This document shows, piece by piece, positions 23,771 through 36,500 of a stretch of 64,000 nt of DNA. The notes under the pieces were generated by a model. That model was not told the origin of the DNA. It saw nothing but the letters and a program-made list of their open reading frames with translations, and did no database searches. A program made the translations under genes and the position numbers. Every line of letters starts with the position of its first letter. Position 1 is the first letter of the stretch. The stretch is from Salminus brasiliensis (lineage: Eukaryota; Chordata; Actinopteri; Characiformes; Bryconidae). The stretch is from assembly GCF_030463535.1 (NCBI RefSeq), contig NC_132879.1, positions 33,772,925-33,836,924 of the forward strand, in the 5' to 3' direction.

Positions 23771-24042
23771 TGGTCAGCAACAGATCCTTTAAAGCGACAT
23801 TTTTGCAATAATTTTATCTTAAAATATGAGCTGTCAAGTTGTGCTACTCATCGAAATATGCCAGTCAGTGGCATCACAAATACTGTAAATACCTGAACTA
23901 TCCAAATATCCCGCCTGTACTTCTTATCCACGCCTGCTGGATGCTTTTTCTGTTTTTCTGATATGATGCATTTAGAGTATCAAAACACCCTACCCGCTCT
24001 AGTATTAAGGCAGCTTTGTGTATTATCACACACTATGGCATC
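23771..24042. other. Short intergenic gap
   Basis: I see no gene or clear repeat. Confidence 0.5.
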
Positions 24043-24271
24043 ACATTTACATTTACGGCATTTAGCTGACACTCTTATCCAGAGCGACTTACAAGGTGAC
24101 TTGTATTACACAGGTGGGCCAACGCAGTGTTATGAGTCTTGCCCAGGGACTCTTATTGGTGTAGCACAGCATACAGTCACCCAGACTGGGAATCAAACCC
24201 TGATCTCCCACATGGTGTGGTAGCTCACTGGCAGCTAGTGGTTTTATCTGTTGTGCCACACCAACCACTAC
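24043..24271 (-). mobile_element. tRNA-derived SINE, family 2, copy 2
   Basis: An inverted copy of 22118-22348. On the plus strand it begins with the tail (CATTTACATTTACGGCATTT) and ends with the tRNA-like head (GTTGTGCCACACCAACCAC). It is somewhat diverged, with small indels. Confidence 0.85.
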
Positions 24272-24439
24272 AGGATCACACTTTAACAAGGTAGCACAAC
24301 TCCTGGTCCAAACACCAGAATACTGCTACTGCACCTTACTACCACAGTCCACATGCTTCTTTCACTCCGGATGCAGGGTCACTCTCAGCTGGTCAACAAA
24401 TGCACATCTATAGCTGTCCACCAGGGGCAGTATTAAAGG

Positions 24440-25180
24440 CAGTGGGAAGAAAGTGGATTAAACTGCATCAACTGTAGGGGGCGCCAAAGAGCACGACACA
24501 CCAATTCACACATAATACTGTTTGAAGGCCGATTCTTGGGTCGGTTCTCAGTCTGTACTTGTGTTCCTGTGGACTTGTAAAACCTCATCATTTTCAGCCC
24601 AAGCGCTGTTCCGTTTAAAAGCTCACATCTAGCCGAGTTCAGTCCGAATACCCGGACGTGTTCTTGCCCCCCCCCCCATTCAAAATGACCGTACAGCGTC
24701 CTCCCGTCCTCGGTCAAACTTGCAAAACCAGTACTACCAAGTACACCGAGAACCCCTCTTAATATCTGCCCCTTTTTGCCTGTACTTGTGGAGTTGTGGA
24801 CTTGTTAAACGTCATCAGTCGCAGCCCAGGTGTTCTTGCTCTGCCCGTGTTGTCGAGGATGCTATATCCTCGACAACATATCCCAGAATGCATTGCGCAC
24901 CAATCTCAGCGCAGTCGTGGCGGAGGAGACTGATTAAATACTGCTGTTTTTGTGTTTTACGGAATTAAATTCTATTTTTTAATGGCAACAGTTTAGCTGT
25001 TTAGACTTGAAGTATGTGGTTAATTACCCAAATTCCAGTCTACATTAAAATTGAACAATTTTGCCCAACGGTACGACATCAGGTACCAAGTATCAAATAT
25101 GCTGCTGTTCCTAATGCACAGTGACCAGACAGCATCCTCCCGTCCTCAGGAGTTTATACTCGAGAGGTAAACATGCTAAA
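24440..25180. repeat. Unclassified element with internal duplicated blocks and a hairpin
   Basis: CTGTACTTGTG, then GTGGACTTGT, AAACxTCATCA and CAGCCCA occur in order at about 24552-24605 and again at 24779-24832. CGTCCTCCCGTCCTC (about 24697) recurs as CATCCTCCCGTCCTC (about 25134). A perfect 13-bp stem with a 5-bp loop is at 24848-24878. A 13-base C run is at about 24667. The composition is more CG-rich than the surroundings. It looks like a non-autonomous DNA element, or two copies of one. No ends are defined. Confidence 0.45.
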
Positions 25181-25749
25181 TATGCTAGTCCGGACTTTGC
25201 GTACTTTGTATTGAGGACCTCCTTAAGTCCTGTAAGTGCCTATGACTCTTTCGCTGGTTTACTGGCTAGATGTCCTTCCTAGGAGGACCTTTGGCTGTGA
25301 TCAAAGCCCGGCCTTCAACACATCAACACTTCAACACTTGTGCCATTGTAATAAAATAAAAAAAATAAATAAAATAATCAATCCCATTCACTCCTCCTGT
25401 CTGGATTTAATATTATGATCTGTTTGCAATTTAACAGAAAGTGTTGTTCGAATTTATGCTACACTTTTATTTTTGTATTATTATTTTTTTATTTTAGATT
25501 TTCAAGTAAAATCACAGTAAAATCACGTGTACTTCAGAACTGAATCGCTGTTAAGAAATTTGGCTAAAAGCTAAAACTTTCCTCCACGTTAATCCGCTGT
25601 AATGTGTGGACGGTCTGCGTATTTGCAGCGCAATATGCTGTGCTTCAACACCCTCGTGTTTTGCATAAGGGAAGTGACGTTAAACCGCGCGACCTCGGTG
25701 TATATAGGATTTTTTTACCCTGAAATCAAAGGCACGCGTGCTGCCGTGC
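25181..25749. other. Intergenic, no gene seen
   Basis: Mostly AT-rich, with a shift to CG-containing sequence after about 25590 toward the ptdss2 5' end. Confidence 0.5.
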
Positions 25750-26325
25750 GGTGTGTGTGTATATGTATGTGTGTATGTATGTGTGTGTGTGAGAGAGAGA
25801 GAGAGAGTGTGTGTGTGTGTGTGTAGTCCAAAGCCAGGTCTGAGACACGGTGTGTGTCCTGACAGGTCAGTTATAGGACATAATTAAGCGGTGAGCTAGA
25901 GCGCAGCTGAGTGACCTCTCAGAGTGCTCGACTGAGAGTGTGTGTGAGAGTGTGTGCGCGCGCGCGCGGTGTGTGTTAGTCATGTTGGGTTCTCTGGTGT
26001 CTCTGAGTTGTGTTGAATGTGTGTGTGTGGTAGTGAGGGATGTGAGAGTTGACTCTCTCCGGGCGGCTGAGTGGAGGAGCAGCAGCTCTGTGAGGAGACC
26101 CGCGAGTTCACTGTAGGCTGGACCGCTCTGTGAGGGGAACCCTGACCGGCTCTGTGTCTCTGCGCTCCGGTTGTCCTCTCGCTGTCAGATCGGTCCGCTA
26201 ACCGCTAAACCAGGAGCGGAGTCTGTCTGAAGCTCCTCTGTGGACCTGTGGGTGTTTTCAGTCTCCCCAACACAGCCATATATTTCTATTCCTGGTCGGA
26301 GAGGTCTCGCAGCAGCCGCAGCGCC
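25750..26325 (+). promoter_or_regulatory. Probable promoter and 5' UTR region of ptdss2
   Basis: CG-rich sequence immediately upstream of the ptdss2 start codon, with compound GT/GA/TATG microsatellites at 25750-25825 and an alternating GTGTGCGCGCGCGCG tract at about 25950-25972. Alternating purine-pyrimidine DNA of this kind can adopt the Z form, and such tracts are often near promoters. No in-frame ATG precedes 26326. The transcription start is not determined. Confidence 0.45.
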
Positions 26326-29300
26326 ATGGCCAAGGCGGAGTCGAAGCGGAGCGGCTCGGCGCTGCTGATCGCCGGTAGACCCGGCGCAGACGAGCAGGCG
26401 AACGGCGCGACCGAGCCGGCTGCCCACGGGGTCAGAGCTGCCAAAGCGGCGCACACACGAGAGGCCTCGACCCGCCGGACCACCGAGAGCGAAGTGTTTG
26501 ACGACGGGACCAACACGTTTTTCTGGTAAGTGGGCTAAATTAACACCAGCTCCTGACTGTCTAACGACAACCGAGAGACTGAGAAGTGTCACGAGTGAGG
26601 GGAACTAGCATGGGGCCCTACTCTACTTCTCAACACGCCTGACAGGCGAGGGTCTCGGAGTAGGTGGAGTAGATGATGAGGTGGATCAGCTGTGCTGGTT
26701 GTAGGAAAGTACAAAAATGTAAACATGAGTCTCCTGCACCTGCTTTGGGAGCACCTGTGTAATTGATGCTACACCTGTGTGTTTTCAGCTCCGCTCTTGT
26801 TTGACCCCCTGCCCTGTGCAGCTTCAGCCTGGTTTAGCTCTTCAGCAAGTTAGCTATGAAGTTCTTCAGGAGCTGGATAAGGTTTGTTTGGGTAAAAAAA
26901 TGCCTGAAACTGTACATATTTACAGGACATGAGTTGAAAACCACAACATAAACCCTAAACCTTGGCTAAAATAGAGGTTTTCAACCATGATCTGTGGGTA
27001 CCACGCCACCCTGCTGCAAACACACCGGCTGGAGCTAATGTTCTAGGTCCTTTCCCGAGGTGAAGGGAGTGTGAGAACTACAACACTCATGGCCTTGATG
27101 CTCAAGGACCAACATTTGAAACCATCGCAATGAATCTTCTGCACTTTTCACCCAAGTTTGAACGTTTGCCAAAGTCTTTCTGAGGCAGCTACAGGGTGGT
27201 TTATGCAAGAGGCACTGATGCCGTATTGTGTATCTGATGACCAGTGCACATGCAGGAAAGTCTGATGTATTTATTTATTGACACTAATCAAAATATCCTG
27301 GGTTGAATTTCCTTTTACAGCCCTGAGATGGGAGCAATAGACTAATGTGAGGGAGTTGATTGGAGGCAGTAAGCCGTGGGAGTATCCAGGGTCTGCTTCT
27401 GGGAGCATTAGAGCCGTTCCGGCTTTGCGTTGGCTTTTCTGCCATCCTGTCTCCTCAGCAGAAAGTGCAAGCTCAGATCCATTAAAGACCTTAAGCTGGG
27501 CAGATGTAGCATAGCAAAAGGTGGGTGAGGGGCAGAGAGTGAGGTGAGTGCAGTCGTGGACGTAGTTCAAATCTGTCATGGGTCGTACAGGTTGCACTGC
27601 TTACTAGTCCCAGGTTTAGATGACACAAATGTTTTTGGAAATGAGTGAAAGACCTGATTATCGTCTGATTGTCTGAATACATTTGTCAAACGGCCACGCC
27701 TGACAGGCTTCAACAGTGCCTCTTTCTGACAGACGTGTGGAAAAAACAACAAGGCTCAGACTGTGTGACTCAGTCAGTGCCTTTAAGGGCCCTCACCAGC
27801 TTAACAGGTTATGAGGTGAGGAAAACCGTTTGGTTTCGTGCCACTGTTCGGCATTCAGGGAGTACACCTGTGAATGTTGAGAGAGCTTAAACCGGTCAGG
27901 TTTACAGCCCTTCTCACTTTCTGTGGTCTGTAATATAGTACATGATCACTGCCTCCAAGCGCTGCAGTAAGACATCAATCAGTGGTCTGATTTCTGCAAA
28001 TCACAACAAGGTCAACAGTCATGCTCTCGCTCTCAATTTAAGATGTCTGTTTGGCAAGGCTGCTATGAAATAATAGGAACTGTAAAATGAATGACAAATA
28101 ATAATCTACTGCTAAGAATAACTAAAAACATGAAATAAATAAGAATTGAAATAATATTAAAAGAATATTACTATTTAATAGCATTATTAAATTTTACATT
28201 TTTAAAAGGTTGCTGGGATAGAAATGGGGTTTGGTACAGGTGTTGCTCCTTCAGAGGGTTGTCTCACGTTTGGCGGCGAGGGGTGCCGTTTTTCCTTCAC
28301 TATTGAAAATTGGTTCTGAAATTCCAGATTTGGAATTTTTTTAGCGGTGGAGGAAGAAATGCAGCTCGCTCTGGATCTCCCCTCTCTCACAGTGACCACA
28401 CTCTCTCTCCTCTGGGGACAGCCAGGACTGTTTGTACATGCTTGTCTCTATGGCCAGGCTGTGCTCACAGAGCCGATACTTGCTCAAAAATCTGTCTCTG
28501 CTGTGGCTCTTTGTCTGTGAAGAGATACTCCACTAATTCAGACACTCTGTTTGCTACCGGGCCTGATCGCATTCCAGTATAGACTGGGTTCTGATGTCGG
28601 TGAATAAAGTTTTCTGTTGTTTTGTTGTTTGGTTTTATTCTGCATTTAATGTTCAGACAGATGGACGTGATGTCATACAGCCTGGGGTGGCCATATAGTA
28701 TTAAAATCTTTTTTTTAAGTTAAGAAAGCGTGTGAATATTTTACTGTTGCTGTTGTGGTGGAGGTGCTGGTTGATTAGGGTGTAAATATGATCAGTAGTG
28801 CTGTGTTTTTGGTAAAAAAAAAAATTCGGGACGCAGTCTTGGTAAAGAAGGCCTATATCCAGGCATTTATGATCCAGCAGGTCACCTTCCCGGGGTTACT
28901 GCTCTCACAGATGGCTCGTAGTTGTTTGGGTCAAATTGTCTCCACTTTTATTGATTGGGGAAATACGCCCCCTGTTCAAGGATTCAGGAGAGCCACCAGC
29001 TTGAAGAACCAGTTTGAAGAGTTTTCGTACAGCCCTGTGCAGGTCAGGGGAGCTGTTCTTTAGCAGGCCTGATGCTGTGAGCTCCACACGCTTTTTTTTT
29101 GTTGAATGGGTTTTGGAGTGCTTCTGACTCTTTCTTTGGAGTAATTTGGTGATCGTGTGGGTCTTTGACTCAACATTTATCCTGGATGTGTTTGTTTTTT
29201 TGTTTTTTTTTTTGATGGAGTTTCTGAGTTTCCCATGTGTTTCCAGTCTGAATGGGTATGTCCTGATTATGTCTTTTGCTTAGTGAGTTTCGTTTCTCCC

Positions 29301-29367
29301 AGAACTGGAACTCATTTATTGGATGGAGTATTTGATTTTCTGCTCTGCTGTAAAGTTGCTGTTTGTT

Positions 29368-29404
<37 letters not shown>

Positions 29405-30531
29405 TATTATTATTTTATTTATTTATTTATTTTTCTTAATGTTTGAGAGTTTTGTGGTATTTGTCTCTTCTTTCAGGTTCTGCTGGTTCTTCTAGTGTTT
29501 TTGCATGGAGAGCTCAATTGCTGTCCTTTTTCAGATTCTTCATCAAACCAGTCTTCCTTCTGGGGTCTTTTTATTAAAGCTTTTAAGTTTGTGAGGTTTC
29601 TTTTGATTGCTCCTTTGTGATGAATTTTAGATACTTTATTTAGTTTACTGTCAGCAGAACTGGTTGCAGCGGTGAATTCATTAAGAAATTGATTTGGGTT
29701 AGTTTGTAGGACTCTACAGGTTTCAGGTATCAGATTGGTGAACTTTCTTTTCAGGAACGTGTTCATTTGGCAGTGGTCGGATAGTGGTAACTGTGATCTG
29801 ACAGTGGATGCTGATGGAGGAGAGATCCACTTCAGTAATAGCATGGTCAGCAAGTGAACCGGCCTAAAGTCTCTCGTTGGGTCATTGCCAGTTTGGTGGG
29901 CTGTAACTTTGACTTTCGGACACAGAATCTGGTGATGTTTTGGTTGGTTCTGCAGGTGAAGTCACCAGAGACCGACATGGTCATTCTCAGAGGGCCTTTT
30001 GTGCTACCCTCTTTTGGGAGCCTGCCACACTCTCTCTTTGAGTGCAGATCGTTTGTACCAGTGTGGCTCACAATGTGAGGGGTCAGATAACATGGACTAA
30101 CAGAATAGCTTCATTGCACTTGGTGTGTATTGGGGTGGTGTGAGTCTCCCTGTGGTAAGCTCCTGCGAGGCCTGAGGGCTGGATGGTTGTGGAGTTGGTG
30201 GGCACTGTAGCTGGCCTGTGCTGATGTGCTTAAATCTCTGTAGTTTTCTAATTGTTCTTGTTGTCTGACCTCGTATTCTCTCCTGTGTTTTAAGGGTCTT
30301 TAGATAATCTTTCCTTGCCAGTTTCCAATGTTCCAATTTGGATAAATGTTTCTTCTCAAAAAACAAATGACTAAATTTGCTCTGTTTCTTTCTCTCTGCA
30401 GGAGAGCACACACCTTGACTGTTTTGTTCATACTGACATGTGCTTTGGTTTACGTGACCCTGCTGGAGGAGACTCCTCAAGACACCGCCTACAACACTAA
30501 AAGGTGCGTTTGTGTGTAGTTAAGCGTGATG

Positions 30532-30595
<64 letters not shown>

Positions 30596-33500
30596 ATAAA
30601 CACTAACCCTGTTGGAGGGCATATTTGTATAAACACAAACATTCCAGTGTGTGCCTGACCTGGAGGTCACAGCGAACCTGGTCTGGAGGGCAGCGTTCGG
30701 CCTAATTAGGTTAGATGCTCTTCTCTGAACGTACAGCACAATCCCCTGCACTCTCCATGCTGTTACCCTCCACGTCATTAGCTGAGTGCTGCCCTTTACT
30801 GTAGGCGGATCCGCAAGGTGGACAGACAGACATGGGCTGCACGTGTGGGGCGGGGCGGGGTCGGGTGTTCTCATTATAGCATGGCTGTTGCTTAACAGGA
30901 TTAACTGTGGTCAGCGTCTGCTGTAGATTACCGAGTTCAAGGGAGTGTGGCATCAAACAGGACCCATGAGCTAAAGTCTGTTGAGCTTTAATGTGGTGGT
31001 TATTCGGTTTGTTTTTTGGGGAGTTTCGTACAGTAGGAGGGAAACGGGCGCACACATACGGCAAGTTTTAGGCTCGGTGCTGTGAGATAAACAGACAGGC
31101 TGGCTTATCGAAGTCCAAATGCAATCAAGTACCAGTCATCCGTCTTAGCTTGAAATATGAAGGCATTATTGTTATTACAAGACACAGCAAAGCTGTTCCT
31201 GGACTTGAAGCAGTGGATGACTGATACTAAGTAATGAGGAACGTCAGAGTTGTTACTGTGTACTCTAGATGATAAAGAAATGAGATGAGCAGAACTGAAA
31301 CGCAGTGGCAGTTAAAGATAATGATCTTAAAGATAATGCAGTTTATCTTAAATAAGGAATTGATTCCACAATAACAGTGAACTTTATCCTACTTTGTTCT
31401 TACTGTATTGTCTATGGAGGCAGTTTCATTATATACCTCTCTGGACACTCAAGAACATGCCAGCTTTGAATTGGACACAGTACAGTAAGATCTGTGTTGA
31501 TGTTTTACATGTTTCAGAGGGATTGTGGCGAGTATTCTGGTGTTCCTGTGCTTTGGAGTGACACAAGCCAAAGATGGTCCTTTTTCACGACCACATCCAG
31601 GTAAGAGCACTACAGGACAACCAAGACCACTTCTGTGCTAGTCGTCACAGAGCAAGTGGAGGGGGAAGAAGGTTTCTGTGCACACAGACTGAAGCTTTCA
31701 GTGTAATCGTAATGGACACTTGGATTAGTAAGGACCAGCACACACACATAGAAACATACCTGTACACCACAGGTCTGTAAATACTTCTGCTCGTACATAT
31801 ATTAATGTAAGAAGTTGGTTGACTGTAGCAAGGAGGGCATTTGCCCATTTGCTTGTTCAGAGGAAGAGAATCTTTGCAGAGGAGGGAAGGAGGGAGGGGT
31901 CGAGTGTGAAATGGCAGGAAGAGAGCTATGCTGAGACATTGCTAAAATTCCCTGCATTTTCATAGAGGCTTGTCATCGTTTCTGTGTGTGTGAAACGGAC
32001 AACAGCGCTTCTGTTGTTTTGATATCATATAATCTGATGTTGATATGTTTACAGTGGAGCTGTTTTTGGCCTTGAGTGTGACCAGTGCAGATTGTTGCGT
32101 GAAATGGGTTTGAAATTTAAGTAGAAGTTTCATGTTTCCTGCTTTCCAACATTCTTTCATAAATGGTCCTTAATGCGGGTATATGACTCCAAAGCTAGAT
32201 TCCACCAACAGTTTTTTTTGGCTTCTACGGAAATAAATTGGATGTGTATTGGACCAACCTATACATACCTATACACGTGTTGGAGAAGAATGAAGGACCC
32301 TCTGACTTAAAGAATGGCGGAGTGTCCCTTTTAAAAGCAGACTCGCTCATCCTGCAGGACTAGTCCGTACTGCTGTCACTCTGCTCGTCCTCTAACGTAA
32401 TGTGTGTTATTGAGAGACTCTTGAATGCATTGTTACTCCAGGGTGATTCATTTGTTTTCTAATCAACTTCATTGTTTTTACTGGGTGAACAGAGGTGGGA
32501 GGTGGTGGGGTTAGATCACCTTCTAGAACCTGTTCTCTGTACTCGCATAACTGAAGAGACCTGGTACAGGCACGATCTTCACTGAGATGTGCTATTTCCA
32601 GGCTTCTTATTTGGGGGAGGGGGGTTTGTGAGTGGAACTTTGCCCCCTCTTGGGGCCACAATACAGGTTTGCTTTATTAGAGCTGAAACCAGTAACGTGG
32701 CAACAGAGCATCCTGGGACGAAAGACCAGCTCTGGAGGAAAGCGAAAGATACTTGGATTTAGACTAGAGGGAATAGGGCTAGGAAGACTGAGGCATATTT
32801 TGACAGACAGGCGTAGTGAAATTTTAGTGAGCAGTGAACTATTACCGTGAAGTATTATTGCTGCATATTTGGTGCAGATAATGATTAAACGCTGCAGATA
32901 TTAATAGATTGTATGCGCAATTACACACTTTCAGCAGGAATTTCATGAAAAAGACCCATTGTTTGTATCTGATTAATGACCATGTGTGTTTGTTTGTGTG
33001 TATGAGGACCATGGAGCACATGAGAGTAAAATTGTTGATGTGGTCCTTTCCTTTCAGCATATTGGCGTTTCTGGCTTTGTGTCAGTGTTGTCTACGAGCT
33101 CTTCCTCATCTTCATCCTTTTCCAAGTATGTCAGTATACACCTGTGTCCACACACATCAGATGCACAACAGATGTACATGTACATGTGTATTTTGTACTG
33201 AACTGAAAATATCAGATCTTTGTCTATCCCACAACCCAGTTAAACTGATCCACTAGCCTACTGAGGGGATGTTCTGTGGAACATTTTGGTTTAAATAACA
33301 AGGGTTCAGTTTGAGGTAAACCAAACTCTGCTTTAAACATAAGACCTTAATACAGTTGTTAAGCATAGGGGTGGCAGTATGAGGGTTAGGGAGCGTTCTG
33401 CTGCCTTTGGTCGAGTATGACCTACGATTTATGTATTGTACTAGCAAATTGTACTGAGGAATGTTAGGGTATTTGTCTGTGAACTGAGACAACAACCCTA

Positions 33501-36500
33501 AACACACAAGTCTACCAAAATAGCAGAAGTTGTTCATCATTTTGGAATGATGGAGTCAAAGTCCAGACCTTAATTCAATAGAATTGCCTGCAGTATCAGA
33601 GTTGAGGCAGTTTTGTAAGAAGATATAGGCCAGGATTCCTCCAACCTGTTGTGCAGGCCTGATCACCAGTTTATGAAAGCATTGAAGTTATTGCTGCTCA
33701 AGAGGGTTGCAACAGTAACTGGAAGCATATGTTAATATACTTTTCTGACAGTGGTATTTAATGTTTTGACCCTGAGTTTCCATTTCACCATATAAAATCT
33801 CATTTTGTTTAGGCTTAGACTTAATCCAGACCTGTATTCAGTGAGTTTACTAGCTTTTGTGATACAGATAATGCAGAATATGCGAATGCAGTATACATAT
33901 AGCCCTGTAACAATTTATAAACACAATTTTTAAACACATTTATAAGGCAAGTTTCAGTTACAATTCATAGAAATGTACTCAAAAAGGTTATGTTGTTTAT
34001 GTTGTAAAAGAAAGATAGTGGGCCATATCCTGCAGCTCCAATACACCATGCTCATCATGTAACACACATTGTATGTAATGTATTGCAGACAGTTCAGGAT
34101 GGACGGCTATTTATGAAGTACATTGACCCAAAGCTGGGTGTTCCTCTGCCAGAGAGAGACTATGGAGGAAACTGTCTCATCTATGATCCTGGAAACACCA
34201 CAGACCCCTTCCACAACATCTGGGTATAAATTACCCCCTCTAACACGTACCTACATACTCACGGATACACAATGGCATGTTGTGCTAAAGTGCTGTTGTT
34301 TTTTGTTTTTTTTATATATATAAGGATAAGATGGATGGCTTTGTTCCTGCCCATTTTCTTGGCTGGTACATAAAGGTTGGTGAGCTTCTCTTTATTTTCC
34401 GTCATGTGTTGTGAGTTCGAGTTCTGCTCCAGGGTGAAACTGTGTTTGTTGTCTCGTGTTGGTCTCCGTAGTACTTAGCCAGTCTGTAGTCTATTGTTCC
34501 TAAAGAGCTAACTATGGATTTGAAAGAAGATAAGCAGGTAAAGTCTCAAATAACCTAAGCAAATGAATGCCCATGATTACAATGGTCTGAAGTGAACGGA
34601 AGTACTCAGTGAATTTCCTGACTGACCGATCTGGACAGTCTTGGGTGTATGAGGTACTCTGCTCTGCCATTACATAACGAATGAATTTGCGCTTTTATAA
34701 GAGTACATCTGTCCAAACATGCCTTTGACACACCAGCCAGAATCTGTGTATGCTGGGTAGTGACTGCTTCTGTTGCTGACTGAATACTGTGTGGCAGTTT
34801 AAATGGTAATTAAGGGTCACTGTAATTTAGTATAGTGACATGTGATTTTTACACATAGTATTCTTCCATTTGAAAAAGGGAGTATATAGGTTCTGAGTTG
34901 TTATTCAGTGATTTAAAATGATGAAATTATACCAGTATTTCCTACCTGAAAATCAGGTCTGAATACATATTAATAAACAAATAATTTTAGTGCTTGTTTG
35001 GTGTGAATGTATGTGTGTATTATGTATGAATCTCTTTCTTGCTTTAGCTTTTCTCTCCTTTCTGTCTTTTCTTTCAGACACTAATGATCAGAGACTGGTG
35101 GATGTGTATGATCATTAGTGTGATGTTTGAGTTCTTGGAATACAGTCTAGAGCACCAGTTACCAAACTTCTCAGAGTGCTGGTGGGACCATGTGAGTCTT
35201 TCTCCTTCGCAGTTCCTTTCTCACTGCTCCATCATATTCTGTGATATTTTACATGCCCTTTCTTATCTGCACTGTTCTCTCATCTCTTTCTCTTCCTCAC
35301 AGTGGATTATGGATGTTCTGGTGTGTAATGGTTTGGGTATATACTGTGGCATGAAGACGCTCGGCTGGCTTTCTATGAAGCCGTACCAATGGCAGGGCCT
35401 GTGGAACATTCCCACCTACAAGTAAAAACAAAAAAATAATTGAATTAATCACCATCATCTTAATTTAATATTCTATTATGATCATTTTTCATGTATGTAT
35501 TTGGGGTAGGACAAGGACTGAGCAGTGCTTGAGTGCTTTCTTATGTTCCATGTAGCCTGTATGGTGGCTACTCCCAGAGTGGCAAGACTGGCAACGACTG
35601 CTTGTTTGTCTCTAGGGAGAACATGCTGTGTCCGGTGTGGTTTTCCCAAGTCCCAGAATGAACATCTGTGCCTGACAGTACAATCTGTACATGTTTCTGC
35701 TATTGGTTTTGGCAACTCTTGACTTTTGGCAGAGTTGAAGAATCAAACCCTGCTGGTTTGACCTCGCTGACCTCAAAGGTCAAATTGGGCCAGGGGTTAT
35801 CCTAAGGTTTTCGCTTTTAGCTCTTCAGAATGCAAATTCTTTGGATGGCAGACCATTTATGCCCTTCAAGACATGTACTGCAGCACTTGAATGCACATGC
35901 CTTCAGGTGAGAACCTGACCCCTGAATACAAGGAAATGGGCAGTTAAAAGAGCCCCTCGTCCTTCCCCCACGTGTTGAAGCACGGTACCGGAGTTTCCAT
36001 GGAGTCAGTTGGTATGGTTGTAATTGACTGGGAAGCTTATAGGCTACATGGATTAAACCTCTCTCATGTGGGACCTGGGTGTGTTGTAGGGGAGTCTCCA
36101 AGCCTACCCTTCATCCACTGACTGTAGAGCATTTATTTGGCCATTGTTTACTTACTACAGTTGCCTTTCATAGGCTATGTGGCTGTAGAGAATTCAAGCA
36201 GGTATGCTTGGATCTGTGCAAACCAAATCTAGTTTTTTTTTTGCCTGTGGACTTTGATCATATAACAGTGTGGAGCAGCCTCAGCTGTTCCAGTAAACCA
36301 ATCAGCATTTAGTACCCTCCAAGAAAGCTTGGAGTAATTCTCTCCTTTTTTTTTTGTTTGTACTCCGTTTCTATGGGGGTTGACCTTGTGAGGTTTGACT
36401 TTGTGGGCTTTAGACTGCCTTTCTTCTGTGAAAGCCCATATCTGATGTCAGTACAATAGCAATTGGGTATTATCAGATAATTGTTGGATAATATCATTTG

